From assembly GCA_000987045.1 (NCBI GenBank), contig LAKY01000004.1, positions 1 to 55,944 on the forward strand: a stretch of DNA of 55,944 nucleotides, given 5' to 3'. The notes beneath the pieces are model-generated. The model had not been told where the DNA came from and did not search any database. It saw only the letters and a program-made list of their open reading frames with translations. How positions within the stretch are numbered: position 1 is the first letter of the stretch; each line of letters begins with the position of its first letter. The position numbers and the translations under genes were made by a program. The DNA comes from Clostridiales bacterium PH28_bin88. GTDB lineage: Bacteria > Bacillota > PH28-bin88. This document shows positions 41,006 through 48,703 of the stretch, piece by piece.

Positions 41006-41796
41006 AGAAGTTCCGGCTCCCCCGCCGGGGTAAGGGGCCGCAGCCCCCGCAAGGCCCGGCGGAATGGCCCCGCGTCATCGCCTTCTGGTCTCCCAAGGCC
41101 GCGGGCAAGACCGTCCTGGCGGCGGCTACGGCGGTAGCCATAGCCGGTGCCGGCCGGCGCGTGGCCTGCGCGGATTTTGACGTGCTCACCCCGGACCTCC
41201 CCGGCGGGGGTTACAGCCTGGACCGGGTGAGCGAAGACCTGCTGCGGGGGGACTTCGACCCGGCCAAAACGTCCTTGTCCCTGCCCCGCCTGAAGCCGGC
41301 GGGGGTCTACCTCCTGGCCGGCCTCGCCGATCCCCTGCGGGCGGAAACCCTGGGCCGGGCCGAGTTCACAAGCCTGGTATCCGCCCTGGCGCAAAATTAC
41401 GACGCGGTGGTGCTGGACACCAGCCGCTTTTTATCCCAGGAGGCTACCCTGGCCGCCGTGGACGCTGCGGACCTGGTGATGATGCCTGTGGCGCCGGCGG
41501 AAAACCAGGTCCGGCACCTGGGCCGCTACCTTCGCCTTCTGGAGCGCGACCTGGGCCTGGCGCGGAAAAAAGTGCGGGTGGTCATCAACCACCTCACCGG
41601 GAGGCTGTCGCTCCCGGCTAGCACCATCGAACAGGCCCTGGGACGGCCGGTGGCGGGAGAGGTGCCATATTGCCGGGAGTGGACCGGCTGGGCGGGGGAG
41701 GAAATGCCGCCGGTGGCCGTCCGGGAAGGCCTCCTGCTGGGTCTGGTAGTGGTGCCGGGCCGGGCCTGCCGGGAAAGGGGGAATGAGACGTGCTGA
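41002..41796 (+). CDS. CpaE-like P-loop ATPase
   Basis: 264 residues. MinD/ParA-like core with a variant P-loop, SPKAAGKT near 31-38 in place of the usual KGGVGKT; ACADFDVLTPDLP near 55; Walker B YDAVVLDTSRF near 134. Likely positions a Tad-like secretion apparatus at the membrane. GTG 41002 overlaps the cpaB-like stop, and the 3' end overlaps the cpaF-like start by 7 bases. Confidence 0.78.
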   Translation: MKKFRLPRRGKGPQPPQGPAEWPRVIAFWSPKAAGKTVLAAATAVAIAGAGRRVACADFDVLTPDLPGGGYSLDRVSEDLLRGDFDPAKTSLSLPRLKPAGVYLLAGLADPLRAETLGRAEFTSLVSALAQNYDAVVLDTSRFLSQEATLAAVDAADLVMMPVAPAENQVRHLGRYLRLLERDLGLARKKVRVVINHLTGRLSLPASTIEQALGRPVAGEVPYCREWTGWAGEEMPPVAVREGLLLGLVVVPGRACRERGNETC

Positions 41797-42743
41797 ACTT
41801 GAGCGAGGAAATCTATCGCCGCCGGAACATGGCGGTGGAAGGAAAGGGGGAGGCCGGCCCGCCCCGGGACGGAGAAGATGAAATCCTCTTCCTGGTCACC
41901 CAGGCCATTCTCCAGGACTATACCGACGTGGTGCGGGCCGTCAGCACTGGGGAGAAGGACCAGGCGATCCTGGAGCGGTTGGCTGCCCGGATCATCAGTG
42001 AGCGGGGTTACACCCTCCAGGGCGGCTACCAGGGAACGGTGAAGGACGTTCTGGACAACCTCCTCCGCTACGGCCCTCTCCAGGACTTCATCGACGACCC
42101 TGCGGTAACCGATATCTTCGTCAACGGCCCGCAAAACATCTACAAGCGCGTCCACGACCAGGACATCTTCTGCCCGGAAATCCGCTTCCGGGATGACCGG
42201 CACCTGGAGCAGTACATCCGCGCCGTGCTGGCCAGGGTGGGCCGGCGCATCACCCAGGCGGAGTGCCTGGTGGACGCCAGGGACGTCAGAAACCACCTCC
42301 GCATCAACGCCGGGATTCCCCCGGCGGCCAAAACACCGTACCTGTGCATTCGAAAACATATTGTGACCAACTTTACCGCCGAGGACTTCCGCCGCAGCGG
42401 GACCTTTACCCCGGAAATCGAGGAGTTCCTGGCCCTGGCCCTGCGGGCGCGGCTCAACACCCTCATCGCCGGTCCCACCGGCAGCGGCAAGACCACTCTG
42501 ATGCGCTTCCTGGCTTCCCACTTCATCCCGGATGACGAGCGCATCGTGGTGATGGAGGAAGAGGAGGAACTGCGCATCCCCCACCGGAACCTGGTGGCCC
42601 TGGAGGCCAAGAAAAAGGCGGGGGAGGACGACGTGGAGATCACCCTGGATGACCTGGTGCGAAACGGCCTCCGCATGGCCATGCGGCGGATGCTCCTGGG
42701 GGAATTCCGGGGTAAAGAGGCCTTCGCGTTGATTAGGGCCTAA
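41790..42743 (+). pseudogene. CpaF/TadA-like secretion ATPase, 3' truncated
   Basis: 317 residues remain. The N-terminal domain (ITDIFVNGPQNIY-type motif near 110), Walker A GPTGSGKTT near 229 and the Walker-B-region GEFRGKEAFALIRA are visible. In intact relatives that last stretch continues as MNTGH..GS and about 100 more residues. Here a stop follows RA at once and the next codons are transposase sequence, so the gene has been cut by insertion. Without the His-box and C-domain it should be inactive. Confidence 0.85.
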
Positions 42744-43373
42744 CGTAAACCTAAGAAGGGTAAGAAGGGCGAAAAAGTTCCCACTACAACACCTGGCCGA
42801 ATTAAGCGCTTGGTCAACTGGATGATGCGCCACTTGGACAATCAAAAGGATTTGCCTATGGATCGCTTATTCCACTTCTTCCAGTCTCAATTCCTGGCGG
42901 TTTCAGCAAGGCTCGGTTTGCTCGGGGATATGGGTACGCTCGGTGTCGCCGGTGACGGTACTCCTGTCGTTACCGCAGCCTATCCCCGCAGCAAACCAAC
43001 TTGTGATTGTCATGCCCAAGGCCTTGCGAAGTGCAACCATCCCCGCATCTATTCCCAACCCGACTGCAATTCCGGCTGGGACAGCGCACGGGAACGCTAT
43101 TTTAACGGATACCACCTGTACATGCTGACTGCCTCAAACAGTCCGTATGACTTACCGTTGTATCCACGTCTGCACCCTGCTTCCCGACACGATGCAGTAA
43201 GCTTTGTCGTCAGTTCGGTTGAGTTTTCGCAACGTTTCACCTTGGGCATGTTAGACAGGATCCTGCTCGATGCCGCCCATGATGCCAGGCCCATCTATGA
43301 CCTCTTACTCCACCGGAGAGGGGGGAATGGCAGCAACGGTGCCAGCGCAGGAGCCAGAGCCTCGGAGAGATAA
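42744..43373 (+). mobile_element. DDE transposase fragment
   Basis: From the first base after the cpaF-like stop an in-frame transposase reads RKPKKGKKGEKV... through VAGDGTPVVTAAYPRSK (first Asp), CNHPRIYSQPDCNSGWDS, YFNGYHLYML and ASRHDAVSF (second Asp). It lacks the N-terminal part and the final Glu region, so it is inert. The last ~17 codons (GGNGSNG...) are not transposase-like. IS4/IS1182-like by general layout; no terminal inverted repeats recognised. Confidence 0.85.
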
Positions 43374-43428
43374 TGCGGCTATGGAAGCATACCTGTTTTC
43401 AGGGCGGCAGGATATTTTTAACCTTTAA
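43327..43428 (+). CDS. Possible 33-residue ORF
   Basis: ATG behind GGAGAGGGGGG; encodes MAATVPAQEPEPRR...AYLFSGRQDIFNL. Could be the start of a lost element gene or chance. The rest of 43429-43590 shows no gene. Confidence 0.2.
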   Translation: MAATVPAQEPEPRRDNAAMEAYLFSGRQDIFNL

Positions 43429-43594
43429 GTTAGAGGGTGTGTAGGGTAAAGACGCGTTTACTGTCCCTTACTTTAAGAAACGGAGATGGTGTTCAAAGCA
43501 AACAAGATGGTGCACCTTGAATAATATTAAGGGAAACGCAGGGGTAGCAGTGGGTTGATAACCCTCTACGTGTTTTGGTTGGCCAACGAACTTG

Positions 43595-43623
43595 TTGACG
43601 TAATGACAATATCGTTGTATGAT
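43595..43623 (+). promoter_or_regulatory. Promoter and likely operator of padR-fetAB
   Basis: TTGACG, 17 bases, TATGAT. ATATCGT (43610-43616) and ACGATAT (about 43633-43639) form an inverted repeat spanning the -10, a natural site for PadR autorepression. Confidence 0.65.
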
Positions 43624-43687
43624 ATCGATAGACGATATGTCAGCGTTATTTTGAAAGACTGCTTCCTCGCACATTGGGGGGTCTTCA

Positions 43688-44017
43688 TTGGAAAAACGCA
43701 TCATCAGGGATCTTTTTCTAGGGTTTATGAAAGTACACCTGCTCCACCACGCGGCACAAGAAGCTATCTACGGAACGCAGATGATCGAGGAACTGGGGCG
43801 GCACGGCTACGAGGTGGGTCCCGGTACCCTCTATCCTGTTTTGCACTACATGGAAAAACAAGGATTATTGCAGAGCTACGAAAGGGTGGTGGAGGGGAAG
43901 GTGCGGAGGTACTATACGGCCACCGAAGCGGGTAAAAGGCTGTTACGGGAGGCTAGAAAGAGGGCGAAGGAACTGGTTGACGAGATTTGGGAAGTGGAGG
44001 AGGGAGGGAAATTGTGA
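43688..44017 (+). CDS. PadR-family transcriptional regulator
   Basis: 109 residues. A winged helix with the family pattern IYGTQMIEELGRHGYEVGPGTLYPVLHYMEKQGLL and YYTATEAGKRLL, then a C-terminal dimerisation helix. TTG start at 43688 with a weak G-rich site. Its stop overlaps the fetA GTG, so it is the first gene of an operon with the exporter and probably its repressor. The effector is unknown. Confidence 0.9.
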   Translation: MEKRIIRDLFLGFMKVHLLHHAAQEAIYGTQMIEELGRHGYEVGPGTLYPVLHYMEKQGLLQSYERVVEGKVRRYYTATEAGKRLLREARKRAKELVDEIWEVEEGGKL

Positions 44018-44745
44018 ATAGACCTTCCTCTCTCTTGGACTTTAACCTGGCTTATCTATTGAGCAATGACGGGCGCGTCATCCAGGTTGCGGCCAGCCTG
44101 CAACAGGGGGGGATCCTGGCGGTTCGCGGTTCCTCGGGATCAGGCAAGTCAACTTTACTAAGAACACTGGCGCGATTACAAGCTCCCCAACAGGGGGAGG
44201 TGAGGTTACAGGGCCGTGATTGGCAAGAGTACAGCCCGGTGCAGTGGCGCTGCCGGGTTCATTACCTGGCCCAAAAACCAGCTGTTTTTAACGGCACGGT
44301 ACTGGATAACCTGCAGTTACCCTTTCAATTGTCTGCGGTGAAAAAACAAAAGCGTTTCGACTTGGTGGCCGTTCAGGAGGCGATGAAACGTATTTTGCTG
44401 CCGGCCGGCATGCTGTACCAGGATGCCCGCACCCTGTCAGGCGGAGAAGGGTCGCGTTTGGCTCTCTTGCGGGCGCTGATACTCGAACCAAGTGTGTTGT
44501 TACTGGACGAACCCACCGCCGCCCTGGACGAGCGGGCTGCACAGGCTGTATGGAATCTGGTTGGAACGTGGCTAAAGGAAAAGCCAAACAGGGGCGTGGT
44601 GTTGGTTGCTCATGCCGGGGATGCCTGGGATTCCTCCTGGGATGCTTCCCGAGTGTCTACCCTGGACATCAAACCCCGGCAAGAAACGGGGGATTCTCAT
44701 GAACAGCGGTGTGATACCCATCTCCGACCTGCAATTGTTGTTTAG
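44014..44745 (+). CDS. fetA: FetA-like ABC ATPase (YbbL)
   Basis: 243 residues. Walker A GSSGSGKST, signature LSGGEGSRLALLRAL, Walker B LLLDEPTAALD, and H-loop VAHAGD. The pairing with a UPF0014 permease identifies the FetAB/YbbLM group, linked in E. coli to iron homeostasis and oxidative stress. GTG 44014 after GGAGGGAAA. The 3' end overlaps fetB by 47 bases, which is long; the C-terminal ~15 residues look unconserved. Confidence 0.8.
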   Translation: MNRPSSLLDFNLAYLLSNDGRVIQVAASLQQGGILAVRGSSGSGKSTLLRTLARLQAPQQGEVRLQGRDWQEYSPVQWRCRVHYLAQKPAVFNGTVLDNLQLPFQLSAVKKQKRFDLVAVQEAMKRILLPAGMLYQDARTLSGGEGSRLALLRALILEPSVLLLDEPTAALDERAAQAVWNLVGTWLKEKPNRGVVLVAHAGDAWDSSWDASRVSTLDIKPRQETGDSHEQRCDTHLRPAIVV

Positions 44746-45517
44746 TGTAGCCTTAATACTGATGGCCGGTACGGTATCGGCGGCCCTCAAACTGGGTTTG
44801 CTGAAATCACTGGTATGGGGCACCATCAGGACCTTTATTCAGCTAACCCTGATTGGTTATGTCTTATCCTTTGTTTTTGAGGTAAACAACTTCATCTTAA
44901 TCATAGCCATACTGCTCCTGATGTGCCTGGTGGCCTCACGGACCGCTGTCCGGCAAATGCCCAACGTTGAGCAATATCCGGCGGCGCTGGCTTTTTTGTC
45001 TCTGCTGGCCAGCACTTTTTTGGTTGGTATCATTGTTGTTGTCCTGATCATTTCACCGGAGCCGTGGTATTCAGCCCGGATTACCATCCCCATTTTCGGC
45101 ATGCTTCTGGGCAATTCCATGAACGGTATCGCCCTATCGTTGGACCGGCTATACGGCGAAGTGCGCTCTCGCATTGCGGAAGTGGAAACTTTATTGTGTT
45201 TTGGCGCCACTCCCTGGGAAGCGGTGCGGGATTGCGTCAAAGTTGCCGTCCGGGCGGGAATGATGCCAACCATCAACTCTTTGATGGTGGTAGGCCTGGT
45301 CAGCCTGCCAGGAATGATGACTGGGCAGATCCTGGGTGGTGCTGACCCGAGGGAAGCGGTGAGGTACCAAATCATCGTGCAACTGATGATTGCCGCCGCG
45401 GTAGCCATCGGCTGTCTGCTCCTGGTAGGACTCTCCTATTCAAAACTGTTTACAAAAGACGCGGCCCTACAGCCGTCCTTACACAGGAGCGTTCCGAGAG
45501 GGGGAGGTAAAACATAA
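44699..45517 (+). CDS. fetB: FetB-like UPF0014 membrane permease (YbbM)
   Basis: 272 residues, about seven hydrophobic segments. UPF0014 hallmarks: GTIRTFIQLTLIGYVL, MLLGNSMNGIALSLDRL, LCFGATPWEAVRD and GLVSLPGMMTGQILGGADPREAVRYQI. ATG 44699 follows GGGGGATTC. Forms an exporter with FetA, possibly of iron or another metal. Confidence 0.9.
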   Translation: MNSGVIPISDLQLLFSVALILMAGTVSAALKLGLLKSLVWGTIRTFIQLTLIGYVLSFVFEVNNFILIIAILLLMCLVASRTAVRQMPNVEQYPAALAFLSLLASTFLVGIIVVVLIISPEPWYSARITIPIFGMLLGNSMNGIALSLDRLYGEVRSRIAEVETLLCFGATPWEAVRDCVKVAVRAGMMPTINSLMVVGLVSLPGMMTGQILGGADPREAVRYQIIVQLMIAAAVAIGCLLLVGLSYSKLFTKDAALQPSLHRSVPRGGGKT

Positions 45518-45687
45518 TTGGATTGTTCTCCCCCGGCAACCTGTTGGCAAGCGTTTGCCGGCCAATGTCATCAGGACCGGCGAGTAGGAGCAGGCGCCAG
45601 TAGAAGGGCGTAACAAATTAACTATGGAACTGGTTGTGGCAATTCTTAGAAGCCAAGCCTATTTAAACACGGGGAGGGTATTTACAT

Positions 45688-46944
45688 ATGCCTAGCGATC
45701 AAGAAACCAGGCCACACACAAGGTCATCGGATGAAAAAATCAAATTTACCCCAGGTACAGGGAAGACCCAGGCGAGTAATTCCGTGCTGGAAGTGCTGGG
45801 TGTAGCAACCCGCCTTGGTCTTACCTCTTTTGGCGGCCCCATCGCCCACCTGGGCTATTTCCGCGAGGAGTATGTGGTGCGGCGAAAATGGTTGAACGAA
45901 AAAACCTACGCCGATCTGGTCGCTCTGTGCCAGTTCCTGCCCGGCCCGGCCAGCAGCCAGGTGGGTATAGCCATCGGAATGATGCGGGCTGGGCTGCTCG
46001 GGGGCATCGCCGCCTGGATAGGTTTTACTCTGCCTTCGGCGATTGCGCTCATGGTGTTTGCGTTCGCACTCCAGGGATTTGACGTGAGAAACGCAGGTTG
46101 GCTCCACGGCCTGATGATCGTTGCCGTTGCTATTGTCGCCCAGGCTGTCTGGGGCATGTCACGTACCCTGACGCCTGATCGCACCCGGGCAAGCATCGCC
46201 ATCGTCACGGCTATCATCACGCTAGCATGGCCAACGGCTGCTGACCAGGTGCTCCTCATTGGGGCTGCGGGCCTTTACGGCTGGCTGTTCCTGCCCAAGG
46301 CTTCAGTTCCTGAACCGCCCCGGATGAGCGTTCCCATCAGCCGCAGGATGGCGGTCATCTGCTGGATCATCTTCCTGGCGCTTTTGGGCGGCCTGCCGCT
46401 TTTACGGCAAATCAATCCTTCCCACGGGCTGAGCGTGTTCGACAGCTTTTTCCGGGTTGGTTCCCTGGTATTTGGCGGGGGGCATGTGGTGTTACCGCTG
46501 CTGCAAGCTGAAGTTGTGCCGCCGGGATGGCTCACGGACACGCAATTCATCGCCGGTTACGGGGCGGCGCAGGCTGTACCCGGTCCCCTGTTTACCTTCG
46601 CCGCCTATCTGGGTGCTGTAATGAACGGTTGGCCAGGGGCCGCGATTACATTGATAGCCATCTTTTTGCCGTCTTTTTTACTGGTTTCCGGGGCGTTGCC
46701 CTTTTGGGACGCTATCCGCCAGCACCCTGAATTCCAGGCCGCATTAAATGGGATCAACGCGGCCGTTGTGGGGATCTTGCTTGCTGCCCTTTACAATCCG
46801 GTGTGGACCAAGGCGATCAAAACACCCGCTGACTTTAGTCTGGCGCTGGCCGCGTTCGGGTTGCTCATGCTGTGGAAACTCCCGCCCTGGTTGGTAGTAG
46901 TCTTTTCCGCTGTAGGCGGCGCCGTGATTGCAGCCCTTCCCTAA
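45688..46944 (+). CDS. chrA: Chromate transporter (CHR family, two-domain)
   Basis: 418 residues with both homologous halves: N-half GLTSFGGPIAHLGYF..EEYV and CQFLPGPASSQV; C-half FFRVGSLVFGGGHVVLPLL and GYGAAQAVPGPLFTFAAYLG. About ten membrane segments after a 30-residue hydrophilic N-terminus. CHR proteins export chromate in resistant bacteria, but many have unknown anion substrates. ATG 45688 after GGGGAGGG. 45518-45687 holds no gene. Confidence 0.92.
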   Translation: MPSDQETRPHTRSSDEKIKFTPGTGKTQASNSVLEVLGVATRLGLTSFGGPIAHLGYFREEYVVRRKWLNEKTYADLVALCQFLPGPASSQVGIAIGMMRAGLLGGIAAWIGFTLPSAIALMVFAFALQGFDVRNAGWLHGLMIVAVAIVAQAVWGMSRTLTPDRTRASIAIVTAIITLAWPTAADQVLLIGAAGLYGWLFLPKASVPEPPRMSVPISRRMAVICWIIFLALLGGLPLLRQINPSHGLSVFDSFFRVGSLVFGGGHVVLPLLQAEVVPPGWLTDTQFIAGYGAAQAVPGPLFTFAAYLGAVMNGWPGAAITLIAIFLPSFLLVSGALPFWDAIRQHPEFQAALNGINAAVVGILLAALYNPVWTKAIKTPADFSLALAAFGLLMLWKLPPWLVVVFSAVGGAVIAALP

Positions 46945-46959
46945 AAACGCGCCACGTGA

Positions 46960-47190
46960 TCATAACCCAAGCAAGGTTTTCGCTATGTTTACTTTTAAGA
47001 TTTCAGAGGTCATATAGTGAAGTTTAAGACCCCTGGCCTCCCGGTAAAATCTTTCAATTGGCATCTCTATACTGTAACAGTGTCCGCCACGTTTGTATTC
47101 GCGACATTTTGCTGATTAATTTTACGGAAGAGCCGGGCTTCGTTTGGATGGTGGCTCGTACGGTTTTTAATTTGACAAGCGGAAAGTAGT
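46960..47190 (-). pseudogene. Acyl-CoA dehydrogenase C-terminal remnant
   Basis: The minus-strand frame ending at 46960 reads YSIEMPIERFYREARG..TSEILKVNIAKTLLG, which matches the C-terminal end of acyl-CoA dehydrogenases (GYSxEyPVERfyRDAR..EGTSEIqr..IAk.LLG). Just upstream, another frame reads EARLF...VANTNVADTVTV, resembling the preceding helix, so a frameshift separates the two. No catalytic domain remains. Read from memory of the family, not by alignment. Confidence 0.55.
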
Positions 47191-47226
47191 CCGGAGGCAA
47201 TATTAGAAGAAAAAGGAGGCCTCAAG

Positions 47227-47879
47227 TTGACAAAACGGCAACGACTGATTCTAGCCATTATTTTTTTATTTCTTTTCACCGGTACGAGTTAAACCGACGA
47301 GCAGGTTAATGTGTGGTTTGACGGCAAGGCAAGCCTATGAAGTTGGATACCCCGGCCATGATTTTGGACGGGCGCACCATTGTGCCCATGAGGGCCATTT
47401 TCGAGGCCTTCGGGGCAAAAATAGAGTGGAAGCAGGAAACCTCGACCATCGAGGCTCTGATGGATGATACTTACTTGAACCTTGCGGTAGGAGACAAAAT
47501 TGCCTGGCTGGGCAGAAATCCGGTACGAACGGCTGAAGGCAGACAATGGGTTCTAAAACCGGTAAAACTGGACGTGACGCCGGTAATTCTGGGGGGACGC
47601 ACCCTGGTGCCGGTGCGGTTTATCAGCGAATCCCTGGGGGCCAACGTTAAATGGGACGGCAGAAGCCGCACAGTACTGATAACTACCGATTGGTTTGGCC
47701 AGTACGACCCTGAGGTAACCCGGGTCAACGAAATTTTACGCTTACGAACAAATCAAACCTCCTTTCCATATCCTATAATGCAAGGTTTTGAGGGAGGAGC
47801 GGTAGTATGCCTGAAGAGCCAAAGGGGTGGTTCGGTAAACTGGAGTTATTTCTGCTCATTGCCGCAATCGCTATTGTGA
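47227..47879 (+). pseudogene. Copper-amine-oxidase-N-like protein, broken by stop and frameshift
   Basis: TTG 47227 behind AAGGAGG encodes a signal peptide (MTKRQRLILAIIFLFLFTGTS) but codon 22 is TAA (47290-47292). The same frame then reads TDEQVNVWFDGKASL before TGA, while the domain continues in another frame from ATG 47337: KLDTPAMILDGRTIVPMRAIFEAFGAKIEW, then a second repeat, ILGGRTLVPVRFISESLGANVKW. These are two copies of the cell-surface repeat usually called CuAO-N. An intact gene would need one stop reverted and one frame restored. ATG 47337 could yield a 180-residue cytosolic product. Confidence 0.7.
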
Positions 47880-47899
47880 TTTTATGGAAACCGAGGTGA
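47807..47899 (+). CDS. 30-residue predicted membrane peptide
   Basis: ATG 47807 with GGGAGGAGCGG 5-8 bases before; a TATAAT at 47774-47779 is suitably placed. Encodes MPEEPKGWFGKLELFLLIAA... ending IVILWKPR: a short polar head, one membrane span and a basic end. It overlaps the end of the broken CuAO-N gene in another frame. No family known; the ribosome site and hydrophobic composition support it. Confidence 0.5.
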   Translation: MPEEPKGWFGKLELFLLIAAIAIVILWKPR

Positions 47900-47930
47900 T
47901 AGGAGGTAAAAGTAGGCTTAATCCTGTGAA

Positions 47931-47955
47931 GGGGTCCGGATAACGGACCCCCTTT
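47931..47955 (+). terminator. Terminator after the small membrane peptide
   Basis: GGGGTCCG-GATAA-CGGACCCC hairpin followed by CTTT. Confidence 0.75.
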
Positions 47956-47960
47956 ACGTA

Positions 47961-48215
47961 GGTATAGGAAATTATGGTCTTGTGGATAATTTCCTATACC
48001 TGGGGGGTTGTAGGGGGGTGTGCCCCCCTACTCTTGCGGGGTGCTCAGGCCGAAGGCCGCCGAATACCCGCAAGGGGCACGCCGTTCGACTAGGGCGGTA
48101 AACCGCCAAGTCTCACGCAGGGGGCGGCAGCCCCTAGCGGACAAGAGAGGCGACTTCTGATAAACCGCCGAAGGCGATGAAAGTCGCCTTTCTTGATGCG
48201 GTTAAGGCTGTTAGC
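47961..48215 (+). ncRNA. Candidate orphan HEARO / IscB omega-RNA-like structured RNA
   Basis: About 250 non-coding bases made almost wholly of nested hairpins: a 15-bp perfect repeat (47961-47975/47986-48000), GTAGGGGGG-TGTG-CCCCCCTAC (48010-48031), CTTGCGGG/CCCGCAAG around GGCC-GAA-GGCC (48033-48074), GACT..AGTC around GGCGGT-AA-ACCGCC (48088-48112), AGGGG/CCCCT (48119-48135), and GGCGACTT/AAGTCGCC around CGCC-GAA-GGCG (48149-48188). The order and the CGGTAAACCG and GATGAAAGTC words recall HEARO (IscB omega) RNAs as I remember them. No iscB gene follows. Orientation is inferred. Confidence 0.45.
48155..48192 (+). repeat. 38-bp repeat, copy 1
   Basis: Identical over 38 bases to 55257-55294; it starts TTCTGATAAACCGCCG and ends GTCGCCTTTC. 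Forms the last hairpin of the structured region. Confidence 0.9.
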
Positions 48216-48259
48216 GAGATATTTTGAGGGTATCAGTTGTGCGTTATCAATTTAACGAC

Positions 48260-48288
48260 TTGACAAGGCCATCGCGTTGTTTTATAAA
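48260..48288 (+). promoter_or_regulatory. Promoter of fmdB
   Basis: TTGACA, 17 bases, TATAAA: near-consensus, about 50 bases before the start codon. Confidence 0.75.
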
Positions 48289-48338
48289 AGATGGTATGAA
48301 GAAATTTCAGAGTTACTTGCAAGAAAGGGGTGAGTGCT

Positions 48339-48620
48339 GTGCCAACCTATGATTACAAGTGCGAAAAATGCGGTGTCTACGAATACTTTCAGAGCATTAC
48401 CGAGCCCGCCCTGGACCAGTGCCCCCACTGTGGCGGTAATACCAAACGTCTCATCAGCCGAAATGTCGGCATTGTCTTTAAAGGGCCCGGGTTTTATGTC
48501 ACTGACAGCCGGAAGTCTAGCGCCGGTGAAAGTTCTCCTGGTACAGAATCTTCTGCGAAGGAATCTTCCAGTAAAGAATCCACTACCGGTGAAAGCAAGC
48601 CCGAATCTGCTGCCTGCTAA
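48339..48620 (+). CDS. FmdB-family zinc ribbon protein
   Basis: 93 residues from GTG 48339, giving the standard MPTYDYKCEKCG start; GGGGTGA lies 6 bases before. Zinc ribbon Cys 8, 11, 28 and 31. After about residue 55 it becomes a Ser/Glu-rich low-complexity tail, as is usual. Function of the family is unsettled. Confidence 0.88.
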   Translation: MPTYDYKCEKCGVYEYFQSITEPALDQCPHCGGNTKRLISRNVGIVFKGPGFYVTDSRKSSAGESSPGTESSAKESSSKESTTGESKPESAAC

Positions 48621-48703
48621 ATGACAGATGCTGAGCCCCACGCTCAGCAGTTTTTCTTCTCTTAGAGCAGGATCACGAGTGGGATGGCCGTGAGGTGAGG
48701 AAA

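Larger units (their letters stand above)
37180..43428. mobile_element. Degraded integrative element at tRNA-Thr (approximate right limit)
   Basis: tRNA-Thr, a phage-type integrase reading toward it, ssb, a VapBC pair, cpaB/E/F-like genes of distinctly higher GC, and a transposase fragment. No second copy of the tRNA 3' end is visible within the window, so the right end is unknown and the element is probably not intact. Confidence 0.5.

Noticed and set aside
41526..42845. Long minus-strand ORF of 439 codons under the cpaE/cpaF-like genes
   Set aside because: It mirrors well-supported plus-strand genes and has no recognisable domain.
43327..43428. Confident small gene after the transposase fragment
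   Set aside because: It has a ribosome site but no recognisable homology and overlaps the fragment's tail; listed only as a low-confidence ORF.
48155..48192. Fluoride (crcB) riboswitch or hammerhead ribozyme
   Set aside because: The AAACCGCC-GAA-GGCGATGA stretch resembles the 3' half of a crcB motif and CTGATAA resembles a hammerhead core. However, the first crcB stem, G8 of the hammerhead core and a correctly placed GAAA are absent.
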